Below, one piece after another: positions 11,801 through 23,800 of a stretch of 64,000 nt of DNA. The translations under genes and the position numbers were made by a program. This DNA comes from Owenia fusiformis (taxonomy: Eukaryota; Annelida; Polychaeta; Sabellida; Oweniidae), in contig CAIIXF020000005.1 in NCBI GenBank assembly GCA_903813345.2, positions 14,761,375 to 14,825,374 of the forward strand, written 5' to 3'. Under the pieces are notes generated by a model. The model was given only the letters and a program-made list of their open reading frames with translations. It searched no databases and was not told the origin of the DNA. The first letter of the stretch is position 1. Every line of letters starts with the position of its first letter.

Positions 11801-14800
11801 TTTTTGAAATTCACCATATTGTATCTTTATGCCTGGTCAAAGAATGTATTTGTGAATTCATTATATGTACATTGTATCCTTTATACTGTCATCACACAGC
11901 TTTGACTGGAGTACAATCGACAGGTAAATGCATACTTGACAATGGTTGGTCTTACATAATCCCTTCTTCCCCTCTGTCCTCTCAATTTTCACAGACTGGG
12001 TATCAGAAATAGAGTGAGGGGGTGGTTGAAAGGCTGTACAGGTGATTGAAAGGCTGTACAGGTGATTGAAAGGCTGTAATTAAGAGTGAAGGCAGATTCA
12101 GATCTATAGGGGGTGACAAAATTGCAAGCAACATGTGCAATTAATCCAGAAAGATCGCAATATTTTAGTACTATAAATTGGTGAAGTTATTAAGGACTAA
12201 AAGTGCTAAAATGAGGGAAATTGATTTAAATACTCACAAGTAATAAAAATGGTAACCAGCCTGCTTGCTAGATCTGATTCTCTCTTTAAGCTGGACCTGG
12301 GGTAGTAACCTTAGGACATGTTCTCACGAATCACAATGCAAATCAACAAGAAAAAGTTCAAGTGTATTAACGAAATTGCCATTACAGAAACTGCATGAAG
12401 TTAAAAATCCCTAACTCAATTGTTACAGTATCCAGGGAACTTTCGTCGAGATTTAGAGTTACACTGGAGTGTAGTGACTTTGTAACAGTACAGTGTGCTC
12501 TAATATACCCTGCGTGCAGAGTCTAGTTAAACTACAGACGAAGCTCTCTTTTAAGAAGTGAAGTCAAACGAATGCAAAGGGTAGCTCTAATAAACCTTTG
12601 AGTACAGATACTTTTGCATGGGTATAAAATGGTGACTGATTGGTGATGTCACAGGTTTTTAGATGATGATGATTTTATTATGAACAGTGCTGTTTTGAAA
12701 GTAGAACAGCACTGTCTGGGCATGATTTTCAGACAGTGCTGCAACATATCACAGCTGATTATGATCATGATTTTGATTATTTTAGTTATGCATGTTCAGG
12801 TCCATAATTTAGTAGTTAGTCTATCAGTAATGTCAGTAGTTTATCAACACAAGGGCATATGCACTCTCACAGTGGTGGAAAAAAAATTTGAAGGGGTAGG
12901 GAATTGTCTGATCTTGGGAATGTATCGGGGAAAACAAGGCAGATTGGAGACGGGGATATCTTTGATATGATTTGTTCAGAGAATGGTATTTTTATTAATT
13001 ATATTCCACCAATCAGATTTCAGATAACATGATCATTGGATATTATCTGTATGTATTTCTGAGGGTATGATCAAGGATTGCCCAAGGCCCATATTTGTTG
13101 ATTTCTCTTGAGGCTTTGAGTATAGCTACACCACTATTGTTGCGTACTGCCTGATATTCTATGGTTAAATATATCTTTTGGGTATATGCATAAAATATCT
13201 GCATTTATTTCATATATCATATAGCCACAACTCTCTTAATGTTTAATGTATATTTTTATAGAATAAAAGAGGATTTAAAAGATATTTTTTGTAATATGTT
13301 TACAGCGACAACATAGATGGCATTGCATTAAAGAAACTGGTGAACTTCGTAAATGAACTTATGGAGCAATACTTCAACTATGTCATGAGACGCGTGCAAT
13401 TAGAAGTAAGTCTATTTCATTTTTAAAGGAAACAAGCTCCTCTATCGAGCTGTATTGTCAACTACATTGTGCGATTCATATACACCCAACTCCTCTAAAC
13501 ATACATACAGTAAAACCTATCTTAGTGAACACCTGTCTCTAGTGAACACCTGTGTTTAGTGAACACCACTTCAAGACACATTTTACATTGACTGTATAAA
13601 ATCCCTTTTCTGTAGTGAACACTTACCTACAGTGAACACATTTTGTGCCTCCATAAGGGTCACTATATTCAGGTTTTACTGTATACAAATTTTTTAGACG
13701 TAAGTCATGGGCATCATTGCATTCCAAGTTATACAAAAGCACCTTAAGTTACATTAAAGTATCGTAAAGAAATAAGCTGTAAAAGTATAAAGGCAGGCAA
13801 ATAAGATATGGTAAGGTCAAAGTTATACAATTAAATCTAAAGATTATATTCACTAGATACAAAATGATGGAAACATTTCTTTCAATTTAATTCTTTCAAA
13901 TTTAGCTAAATCAGTAGAATCTGTACGCCAAAAATTTTGTCATGCAAACTGATAAGTTTTTGGTAAATAACCATTGCTTTGAAATGTCCAAACATCTAAA
14001 ATCTGAGAATTTGATAATATTGAAATGGTTAAGCAATTTTTTTACACTCAATTCAATATATCTAGTTCCCTCGAAACAGTTAACAACATTAGAATGCCGA
14101 ATTTTAAGAAGACTGAAATTGAAAGAACCAATTGTTTAGTTGTTTGTAACCACGTGTTTTTGTGTGTACAATCATATTTCGAAAATGTCACTGAATACAT
14201 GTACATAGTTTCTCTTATTACAGAGAGAGACTGGGGACAATACTATACTGGTGCGAGCCCTAGACAGATTTCACAGACGGTTACAGGCCATGAACAAACT
14301 ATTGCCGGATACCGATTTTTCAAGGTATTAGTGGACTCTATAACCACCCTTCATTTACTAGTGCATATTTCCTAAATTGTATTAAATCTCATGAATCTTA
14401 AATCTTTATTATCCCATCGCACGGAGTCGTGGGGATATAGAGAAGCTGTCCATTCATGCGTTCGTCTGTTCATGGAAGCATCCATACGTGCATTTGTCTG
14501 TTTGGTTGCCTTGGCGATAAATCAAATACAGGTTGATGGATTTGGTTCAAAATTTATAGGCTTATGTCTAATGAATGTAGGACCTCTGCTCAAGAAGGAA
14601 ATTTCAATATGGCCACTCAATTTAAAACTCAAATACTTGTTCAAAGATTTGGCTCAAATTTTATATGCCAATGCTTAGAGACAAAAGAGTTTTATTCAAT
14701 AAGAGATTTTGAGGATGGCAACTGAATTTCAAAATGGCCGCCAGTTTTCATAAAAAACAATCTTTGATAACTGAAATAGTTGGACCGGATTTGGTTCAAA

Positions 14801-17800
14801 TGTTATATGCATTGATGTCTTAGGGGCTCTACTCTAGATGGAATTTTCAAAATGGCAGCCATTTTAAAGTATGTGCAATTTGTTGTCTTGTTTTGAATCA
14901 ATAACAAGTGCTATTGTACCCAGTTTAATATCTAAATGGAGGGAGTTCATATAGTGATAAGACAATTATATTACTTAATATATCGAGGTTATTTAATTGG
15001 AGGTTTTTGATACAGGGTTAATCTGAAGAAAATACAATATATCAATCGAGGGACCATAGGGACCAAGGGTTGATATATTGTATTTACCGACGGAGATGCC
15101 ATCTATCAAAAACCAAGCATTTAATAACGATTTATTCTATACTTAGTAGATTATGAGGATTTATAGCCAAGTCCCCTATCTCAGTATCTACTCTCTGAAT
15201 TTGTGACGTCGTAGATCTGATGAGCGGGTGATATATACACCCGCTCACTTCAGATATCAATTATATTCCTGCATGTTCCTATAACACTACTAATAACAAT
15301 ACTGGAATAAGACATAATAATTCACAAAATATTTTTAAATAGTTTTTGTTATATTTTTACAAAGATAATTGTGAGGAGACATTTTTTAATTTGTTATCAA
15401 CAAGAGGTTGCAAATTATCAGAAATACCTTCTAGGTCTCTTTTTGAATGATTTTGTTTAACTCGTAGATAAGGCAAAATCATACAAAGTGTGCTTGTAAT
15501 AACTGCACCACCACCCACAAAGAATGAGCCATTGTATGAATGAAGAGTATCATACATAAAACCAGCTACAGGTCCACCTAATAGCGCCCCAAATGCAACA
15601 GATGGCATCACCACACCATAACCACTTGATAGCTCATTAGGCCCTAATATCTGGCATACAATTCCTGGTGAAAGCACTCCCATTGTTGCACTAAAAATCC
15701 CAATTAATCCAGAATAGGCAAGTAATGCTCCGTATTGTGTTAGTAAAGGTAGAAACACAGTTGCTACCCCACAAATGAAAATTGCACCAATAAAGAGCAG
15801 CATGGCATCAGCTTTTGGATGATGTGCTATGACTCCAAACAAAAGTAGTCCAACAATATTTGTAATACCAAATACAGAAAACAACATCGAACTTTCAGCT
15901 CTGCCAATTCCCATCAAAAGAGAGTATTCTGATAAATGAGTAAAGACTATTATGATACCAAAATGATACACTAGATAACTGAAACATAATATTAAAAAGT
16001 TCATTGATTTCAATATTCCAAAATTAAATACTGTTCCATTGTCAGTCTCCATGGCCGGTTTATCAGTTTTAAATGGACGCATTAGCACTCCACATGTACA
16101 TATATTTAATCCGATCGCTGATATGATTAGCATAGCTCCGCGCCATCCGTATTTCTCATTTAGGCCCTCAATCAGTATAGGATATAGGAATGAGCCAACG
16201 CCAAATCCAGATGTTGCTATTCCAAATGCAAGTGTCCTTTTTGTCTCAAAATAGTCATTGATTATCGTATTGGCGGGGATATAAGCTATTCCTAGGCCTC
16301 CTCCTGCAAAAAATGTATGGAGTTTGGAAAATGCAAATAAACATGGTTGTCATGACGTAACAACAAAACTGTCTTCCTGTAACTGTTGTGCAGTACCCCC
16401 TGGTTTTGCTTTTGGGAAATGACTATTTGTGAGATCAATTATTCTGTTCATGCATTTATTGTTTTTAAAGAATTTAGGCCCGGTACCCATGATTTTTGAC
16501 AATTTTAATCACAAGATTCTCGTATGAGATTTCAAACGAGCATACCTCCCAAGTTAAAGGGTAGGATACAAGAAATCTTTGCATTAAAGCACCCACAAAT
16601 CATTGAACTAGGTGCCTAAAAATTTCATTAGCCGTTCACTGTGGGGGGGGGGGAACTCTGGTTATGAAAAGGGATCCATTTCAGTAACAAAATCACGCAC
16701 CGCACAGGTCGGTTTTTCCTTTTCCATGATTTTACCAGATATACTTAAGTATATAAGTATACAGTATACAAGTATACAGAATCTTCATGGCCTTTTGGGA
16801 CAAACATGTGTCAGCATCATATTGAAAATCTAATAAGCATTTGAGAATAAATAGTTCACGAGACGCCAAAATAGAATACCTCACTTTAATTACATAAACG
16901 ACACGTTTAAAGACACTTAACATTTGCACTTTTCGTCTCATGAACTTTTCATTTGCTCATTAAAACTCAAACTAAAGCCATTTAACATTAAGTAAGGTGA
17001 TGATAAAATTCTGTTGTAAGTTACACTATATAATTGAACTGATTATTGTAACCTAAACTGAACTTCATTTGCCAACACCAATATTCTCAAGCACATGGAT
17101 CAAGGAAAAGTACTGTTTAGCTCAAATTACTCTGGGGGTCATTAATAGAAACTTCGTAAGGTTATAAATTCGTTAATCAATTTTTGTAACCATGGATATA
17201 AGGACTTCACAGTAACAGAACAATATACTTTGGGAATTTTTAACTTTATTAAGTCTCTGTTAATGGCCTCCTGGTTATTTTTCCACTAACTTTTATGAGG
17301 CAATATTTTCCATCTAACCATCATTCATAGCAATTCCTTACCTGTAATTATTCCAAATGTGATATACAGGTGATATATATTAGTGGCAAATGCACTTGTT
17401 CCGAGACCAATTGCAGTTATAGCACCACCCAAGATAACCACTGGCCTGCTGCCATATTTGTTTGTCAACATACTGCTCACTGGCGCTAAAATATAATATT
17501 ACATTTACATGCCATACTGCTCCCAGATTGGATTTAATGCACCTACCTTTATTTATGAAGATGTTGTGCTCTAGGGGGGGAGTTCTGGCCAAAAATTCTT
17601 TCATAATTATGCAGTTTTTCACCATTCTGAACATTTTCAAGTGATTTTGATCCTTTTTTGGCCAAGGTTGTCAAAAGTGAATTTTTAGGAAGTGACCCCA
17701 AATCTTGGCTACGGCCCAGTACATTGATAGCCAAAAGTAAAAGGAACAAAACTCATTTATTAGGTTTGTTGTTGGCTATACAATACATAACATAATGATG

Positions 17801-20800
17801 TATTTTTATGACAGATTACATTACTTAATATAACAAAACTTTTTGTTGATAGGGCTAACAACCACAAGCAGTCGTGGTGAATAGGTGGCTCATAAATGTT
17901 TTATTAATTAAAGTATATGTCCTGCAACAAGCTATATATTTCTTACTGTATCAGGGGTTTCATTAGCAGCAAGCAACAGGTGATTTTCACTGGTTGTTTT
18001 CACAAAATTGCCTGTTGTTTTTAGGAACTTTTCAACTTTTCTCAAGTACTCAAATAAAAGTGTTGATTGATGAGATAGGATGTGCCGCGGTATCTCTCGT
18101 ATGATATTTGTAAATGACCTTTATAAGGGGCCGAGCAAATATTTAAATGTCTTTCAAAAAACATGATTAATTAAGTTAGCTGACGAAAGTTAAAATGTTG
18201 ATTATATGCAGCATACAACTACTAGCATAGCCGTAGCACCCGCTACGCTGGGTACGCACAGGCATACCAGATGGTTGCAAATTCGCTCTAAATACAACCA
18301 AATTTCAAAATTTTCCTTGGGGAGAACCAGACATCCGTAAACGCTCGTTTTTTGCTACGCTCAACTATTGTTCCCGCGGTGATGGACTACTTCGAAATAT
18401 AGCGCTACGCTTATGACTAGCATACTAATATGTATAACTGCTATTAACAACACATTCTCTTACATATCTGTCAAGTGTTCTTAATGACCCCTAAGTGCTT
18501 TAGTATGAAAATCTGTGATAACCTACCTATGAAATTCATACAAGCTCTATTCAATGATCCAACCCAAGCTGTCACTCCTGCAGAAGCTTTAAATGTATCG
18601 AGAAATATGACAAATGTCACCCCGATTGTGTTGATGATTCCAGCAAGGAAGACGTGGAGCATAAACGAGCAAAATACAATCAGCCATGCGTACCCTTCAT
18701 CTTTTTTGTTTGGAGTTTTCGATGAATCTTCTTTGTCTTTTAAGATCTGCCATACTTTAAATGAGTTCCCCTCCGTTCTATTTCTAGATGCTTTAAGTTC
18801 ATCCTTCTTGTCTTCCATGACTTTTGTGAAACGTTACTGATTGATCTCATACCTTCTTCAATTAGTCCGTTTGATTTTTTCCTCATGCTGTGTTTGTTAC
18901 ATATGACCAGTTTAAATCAACCAAGTAACATTATTATTGTATTTTTCCTTAGTGAGTAAAATGTAAAGTATTTGTCCTTAACTGTGCTACAATCATGTTG
19001 AAACACATAGAAATACTGTGATTTATAAACCTTGTCAATTTCATGTTACTTGATTTAAATATTTGGTTGAATGATAAAGATTCATCTGTTAGCCAAGTAT
19101 ACGCTTCTATATCTCTGTTTGAACTGAACATTGTTACATGATTATACAGGGTGTTCAAAAAAAACGCAACCCAAAGAAATCGCTATATCTTGAAAAATAC
19201 TACTGTATAAGATTACAATTATTGCATTCAATAGTTAAATGCTAATAGGCTAGATGCAAGTAAAAATAATCTTGATTTACGTCATTGAATATTCAAAATT
19301 CAGTCGAAGTGATGCCATATTTGAAATCTGCATGTACGAGGCCCGATCAGAAAGTAAGTAACCAACTGCTCTCATTTTTTCGTACTTCATTCAATCACAT
19401 TGATTTTTTCACAGATGATGTAGAAAATATTAACCTATTAAAGAAGACCAAGGACAATTGGTTAGCGTCAATGCCATTGTTATTGCTGTTGCTATGGTGA
19501 TGATTGTTTTGGGTAGGTGGGACACCCTTTTGTAAGCGGCTTTGAAAGATGATTTGTAGAGTTTTTTACATGCTGTATTCCTCCAAATGACCTAACAATT
19601 TTTTATACAATACTGAATAATTTGTTTTATGTATTATCACAATGGTAACTACGAGGGTATATCTGTCACAATGATGGTCATGATTCAGTCGCAGTTTCAA
19701 TCCAGTCAAATGTTGCTGAAGGGGAATTTTACTGGCATGACGTCAATGGTCCACCTCCTCAGAGCCAACATTACCGAAGATACAGTAGATCAAGCCTTTT
19801 CCATAGTCACACAACTACCCCAGGCTCACTATTCCCCAGACCTGGCCCCATGTGACTAAATTCTTTCCAGATGCAAAGATGTTGTTACGGAGAGTCCGTT
19901 TGGACGGCAATAAAGCCATAATTTAAGCTTTCAATGGCAGTTCTGCAGTCATTGAATGGTGACATGTTGCACTTCTTTAAGGACAGAGAGAAACATTGTC
20001 TCAACTGCATTGACCTTGGTGGTGAATAATTTGAAAGAATATAAGTTAAAATGTAATCTTACATGTGAATTTGATACATTTGGAGGTATTACAACATGTA
20101 GAAAAACTTTACAAATTATCTTCAAACGCGACTTAAAACAAGGTGCCCCACCTACCCAAAACAATTGTCACCATAGCAACAGCAATAACAATGGAATTGA
20201 CGCTAACCCATTGTCCCTGGTCTTGTTTAATAGGTTAATATTTTTGACATCATCTGTGAAAATTTCAATGTGATTGAATAAAGTATGAAGAAATAAGAGC
20301 AGTTGGTTACTTACTTTCTGATAGGGCCTCGTAAAGGTACGTTGAGAAATATGATTTCAGAAATTGTTTATCAACTTTGAAAATTAAATTTTTTTGAAAA
20401 TGTGATTTCTAGTTAGGGGAGATTCCCCATAAACCCCTAATGTTGTAAAATCACAAAAAGTGAAATATCTTTTCTTGTAATGGACAGATAATATTTTGTT
20501 TTACTGGACATATTTAAGAAGGAGGGAAAGTATCGCAACAGATTTCGGACAGTCATATGTTGGATTTTGGCTATTTTCTGATGATTTTAACAGGTGCATA
20601 TGTTAGGCCAATACATTATCTCCAGGAAAAGCACTCATAGAGATGATAAAATAATTTAGACTTTGAGACATGGGAGATGCAAACAACCCACCCGCGTGTT
20701 TTTTCTGAAATGTTGTCCTGATTTTCAACCCCTTCCACCCCTGCTTTTTCAGTTTTTGTTGCATCAATATGCTGCATTTTGACACACGGTTAACCCATTT

Positions 20801-23800
20801 AAAGGAATAAGTGAATAAATTTTATATGCTGATACCTGGGGACAAAGGAGCTCTGTTAAAGAAGAAATTTTCAGTATGGCTGCTATTTATCAAAAGAATA
20901 ATTGTTAGCTGGGATTTGCCACTCTGTAGAGTTGCAGTTTTTCTAAAATTATTTGCACCTGAAATTTTATACATGTTCTAGATTTAAACACAATGTCATA
21001 ATAACTTGATAAATGATCATCACTTTTAACTGAGACATCAATTTCATTATGTGGAGTACTTGTATTTTTGAGAATATTTTTTTTGAAATTTCAGAGCAGG
21101 CACTGACATAGTATCAAGGGCATCCAGAGACAGGGTTAACCATTATTACGAGTCTCTTAAACAGCATTTTGCAGGTAACAGGTTTTCTTTGTTTGGCATT
21201 TTGGTAGTGACATATTGTTATGGTTTTTTTTGTGACGGTGGTTGGTGATCAACGGTTGGCGTCTGTAACAAATTCTTATAACTTCCAATAACTTAAGAAA
21301 TACTGCTTAGACTTTTCAAAATCATCTGCAAGTTTTCAGAAGTTAGAATCTGACTTTATATTTAAGATTTGACCTTCAATGATCTTTTCAAGGTCAAAAA
21401 GGTTAACAAAGGTCAAAAAGGTCTGTTTTCAATTTGCATCACACCACAGCACGCCACACCCTTTTGTACGAGTTGTGGACCAATCAGTCAAACACCCTGA
21501 AGTACTTTACTCACACAAGCCAGTCAAGTCTTGACTTAACTGGGGATCGTGTCTGATACCTATTGCCTATAACTGACCTATACTGCTGACCTAATGTTGG
21601 AATTTTTTATTCAGAAATGTGTTTCTATTTTCATTCATAAACATTTTCATAATTCAGTCAATCAACATTTCAATCAACCATGAATTTTATTGTGACGTTG
21701 TTTTAAATTATGTATGATTCTTTACAGCTTAATTTTGCTAAAATAGAATATGAATTTCAATACTTGGTCACACTGATATAGGTCACACTGACCTGCATAT
21801 ATTTATGAAATAGTTAATTTCACAAATTAAATACCAGCATTTTTATTTAATCTTCAATTCTCTGGCAAGATCTGATTAACTATCAAACTTATAAACTATA
21901 TAACTTCCTCTGACAGTTCATTATTTGATTGACAGTTCTATTTTTGCACTTTCCATATTTGGGAGTGAAATTGATGTCTATGTTAAAACTCCAAGGTCAA
22001 GCTGATCTGGTCACTCTCTAAGACATTTTAAAAACAGAGTTTTTATCAAAATGTGTTGATTTTATCTTTGTTTTTCTTAGTGAAAAGATATTTACAGAGA
22101 AAATCACCTTTCAAAGTATTCTTATCTATTAAATATAAGTTTATTTGGGAGGTTTTAATCATAATCATTCTTATTTAAAAAGAGAATTTTGCAGTATTTT
22201 ATAGGGGTGTTTTGTCAAAGTTTTGCCTTCACAAATTCAGGGGTTCCTTTGAACTTTATTGTCATTAGAATAATGAGTCATACATTCAATGCATTATGGA
22301 CTAGATGGAATATGAGGGGGGATTTAGAGTAAAAAGAAAAATACCATAGATGGAATATGAGGGGGGATATAGAGTAAAAAGAAAAATACCATAGATGTAA
22401 TATGAGGGGGGGGATATAGAGTAAAAAGAAAAATACCAGCTTGGAAAAATACCATAGATAGAATATGAGGGGGGATATAGAGGAAAAAGAAAAATACCAG
22501 CTTGGAAAAATACTATAGATGGAATATGAGGGGGGATATAGAGAAAAAAGAAAAATACCAGCTTGGAAAAATACCATAGATGGAAGATGAGGGGGGATAT
22601 AGAGTAAAAAAAGAAAAATACCATAGATGGAATATGAGGGGGGGGGTATAGAGTTAAAAGAAAAATTCCAGCTTGGCTGTAGGAGTATAAAAAGGCACCT
22701 GGTGAATAATAATGTTTTACTGTAAAATTTTAAATAATTTCAACTATTTCATGCCAAAGAATGAAAAGTGAACATGAAAAGCAATACTCTGCCAACTCTG
22801 CTGAGAACAATATCAACAATATCCTAAGCATGGAATAGGTGGGATACAACAGAATAATTGTGTATATTCCATAATTAGCATGATATTCAAAGGATAACAC
22901 GTCAAAGTAAAAACTGTATTTTTTTTGTAATCAGTGGTAAAATATGATATTTTTGACAAATTTTCACTTATCGCTCGCATTTGCAGATATCATATCCATT
23001 CGTGGATAAAAATCATATCACTCATAAATCATAGGATACATACTCTATATAATCTGCAATAGCTACTCAGCATAGAACTTAATGGGCCTTCTTGTATTAG
23101 AGGACCGTGTACTACCAACTGAGCTACAGTATTAATATTAATAAAACAGACAACGATTCTCTGTTTTTACTTCTGACTTTCTTTTGTCTACAGATTGTCT
23201 GACAGATGTGCGGCAAAGTTTAGCTGCTCCACGATTGGTTGGAAAACAGGAAGATTCTACAAAGCTGTCGGATCTCCTTGCTCTTGCCCACTCCAGCGTC
23301 CTCGATCAAATGAAGTCTGTTTTGGCAAATCTACAGGTAAGTTAATGACCTTGCATAATCCCATATAACATAAATTTTTGTTGATTTTGAGTAATTTTTT
23401 CTAATTTCCTTCTAAATATGAATACGCAAGTGCCAATGGGAAAGTACTGAAAATTATGTGTTTTAGAACACAGTAAGAAAACATCTATGAGTACAAAACA
23501 GTCATAAGGAAAACAAAGCACAACTATCCCAAATCATAAACCAATGTGAAAAGAAAAAGTATCTTAAATCTAAAAATATGAAACTTAAGTGAACTCTGTG
23601 ATTGTCTTGTATTTCAATATAATTTAGAATATTGACTACATGCCTGTTTGAAGGATGTCCCAAAAGAAATGAGACTGGGGCCATCTAATACTGCTCTGAT
23701 CATGTTTAACAATATGCCAGCACCAGTTTTGTGCCCTTTGGGACACCCTGTACTTTATCTTCTCTCCACTATTTTCTACTATGTCTACAACCAAGAATAC

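Larger units (their letters stand above)
19250..20518. repeat. Interspersed repeat (CTAGATGC family), copy 1, split by the mariner element
   Basis: The sequence before 19336 and after 20333 joins into one unit that matches 25634-25880: CTAGATGC-AGTA-AAATAATC at the left, GATTTCTAG and GGGGAGATTCCCCATA in the middle, GACATATTT at the right. The mariner element lies at the point where copy 2 is uninterrupted. Confidence 0.75.

Noticed and set aside
14025-14678. 116- and 95-residue plus-strand frames around VPS51 exon 10
   Set aside because: One overlaps exon 10 in the wrong frame; the other lies in a GCACGGAGTCGTGGGGAT repeat. Neither has coding features.
19956-20273. 105-residue plus-strand frame over the right half of the mariner element
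   Set aside because: It runs through the terminal inverted repeat and is not in the transposase frame.
22278-22624. Two overlapping minus-strand frames of about 100 residues rich in Phe/Tyr/Pro/Ile
   Set aside because: They are direct translations of the GGAATATGAGGGGGG minisatellite. No start context or family match.
23095-23130. tRNA A-box-like TAGCTCAGTTGGTAG on the minus strand
   Set aside because: No matching anticodon or T arm or B-box follows. At best a tRNA-like fragment of a SINE.
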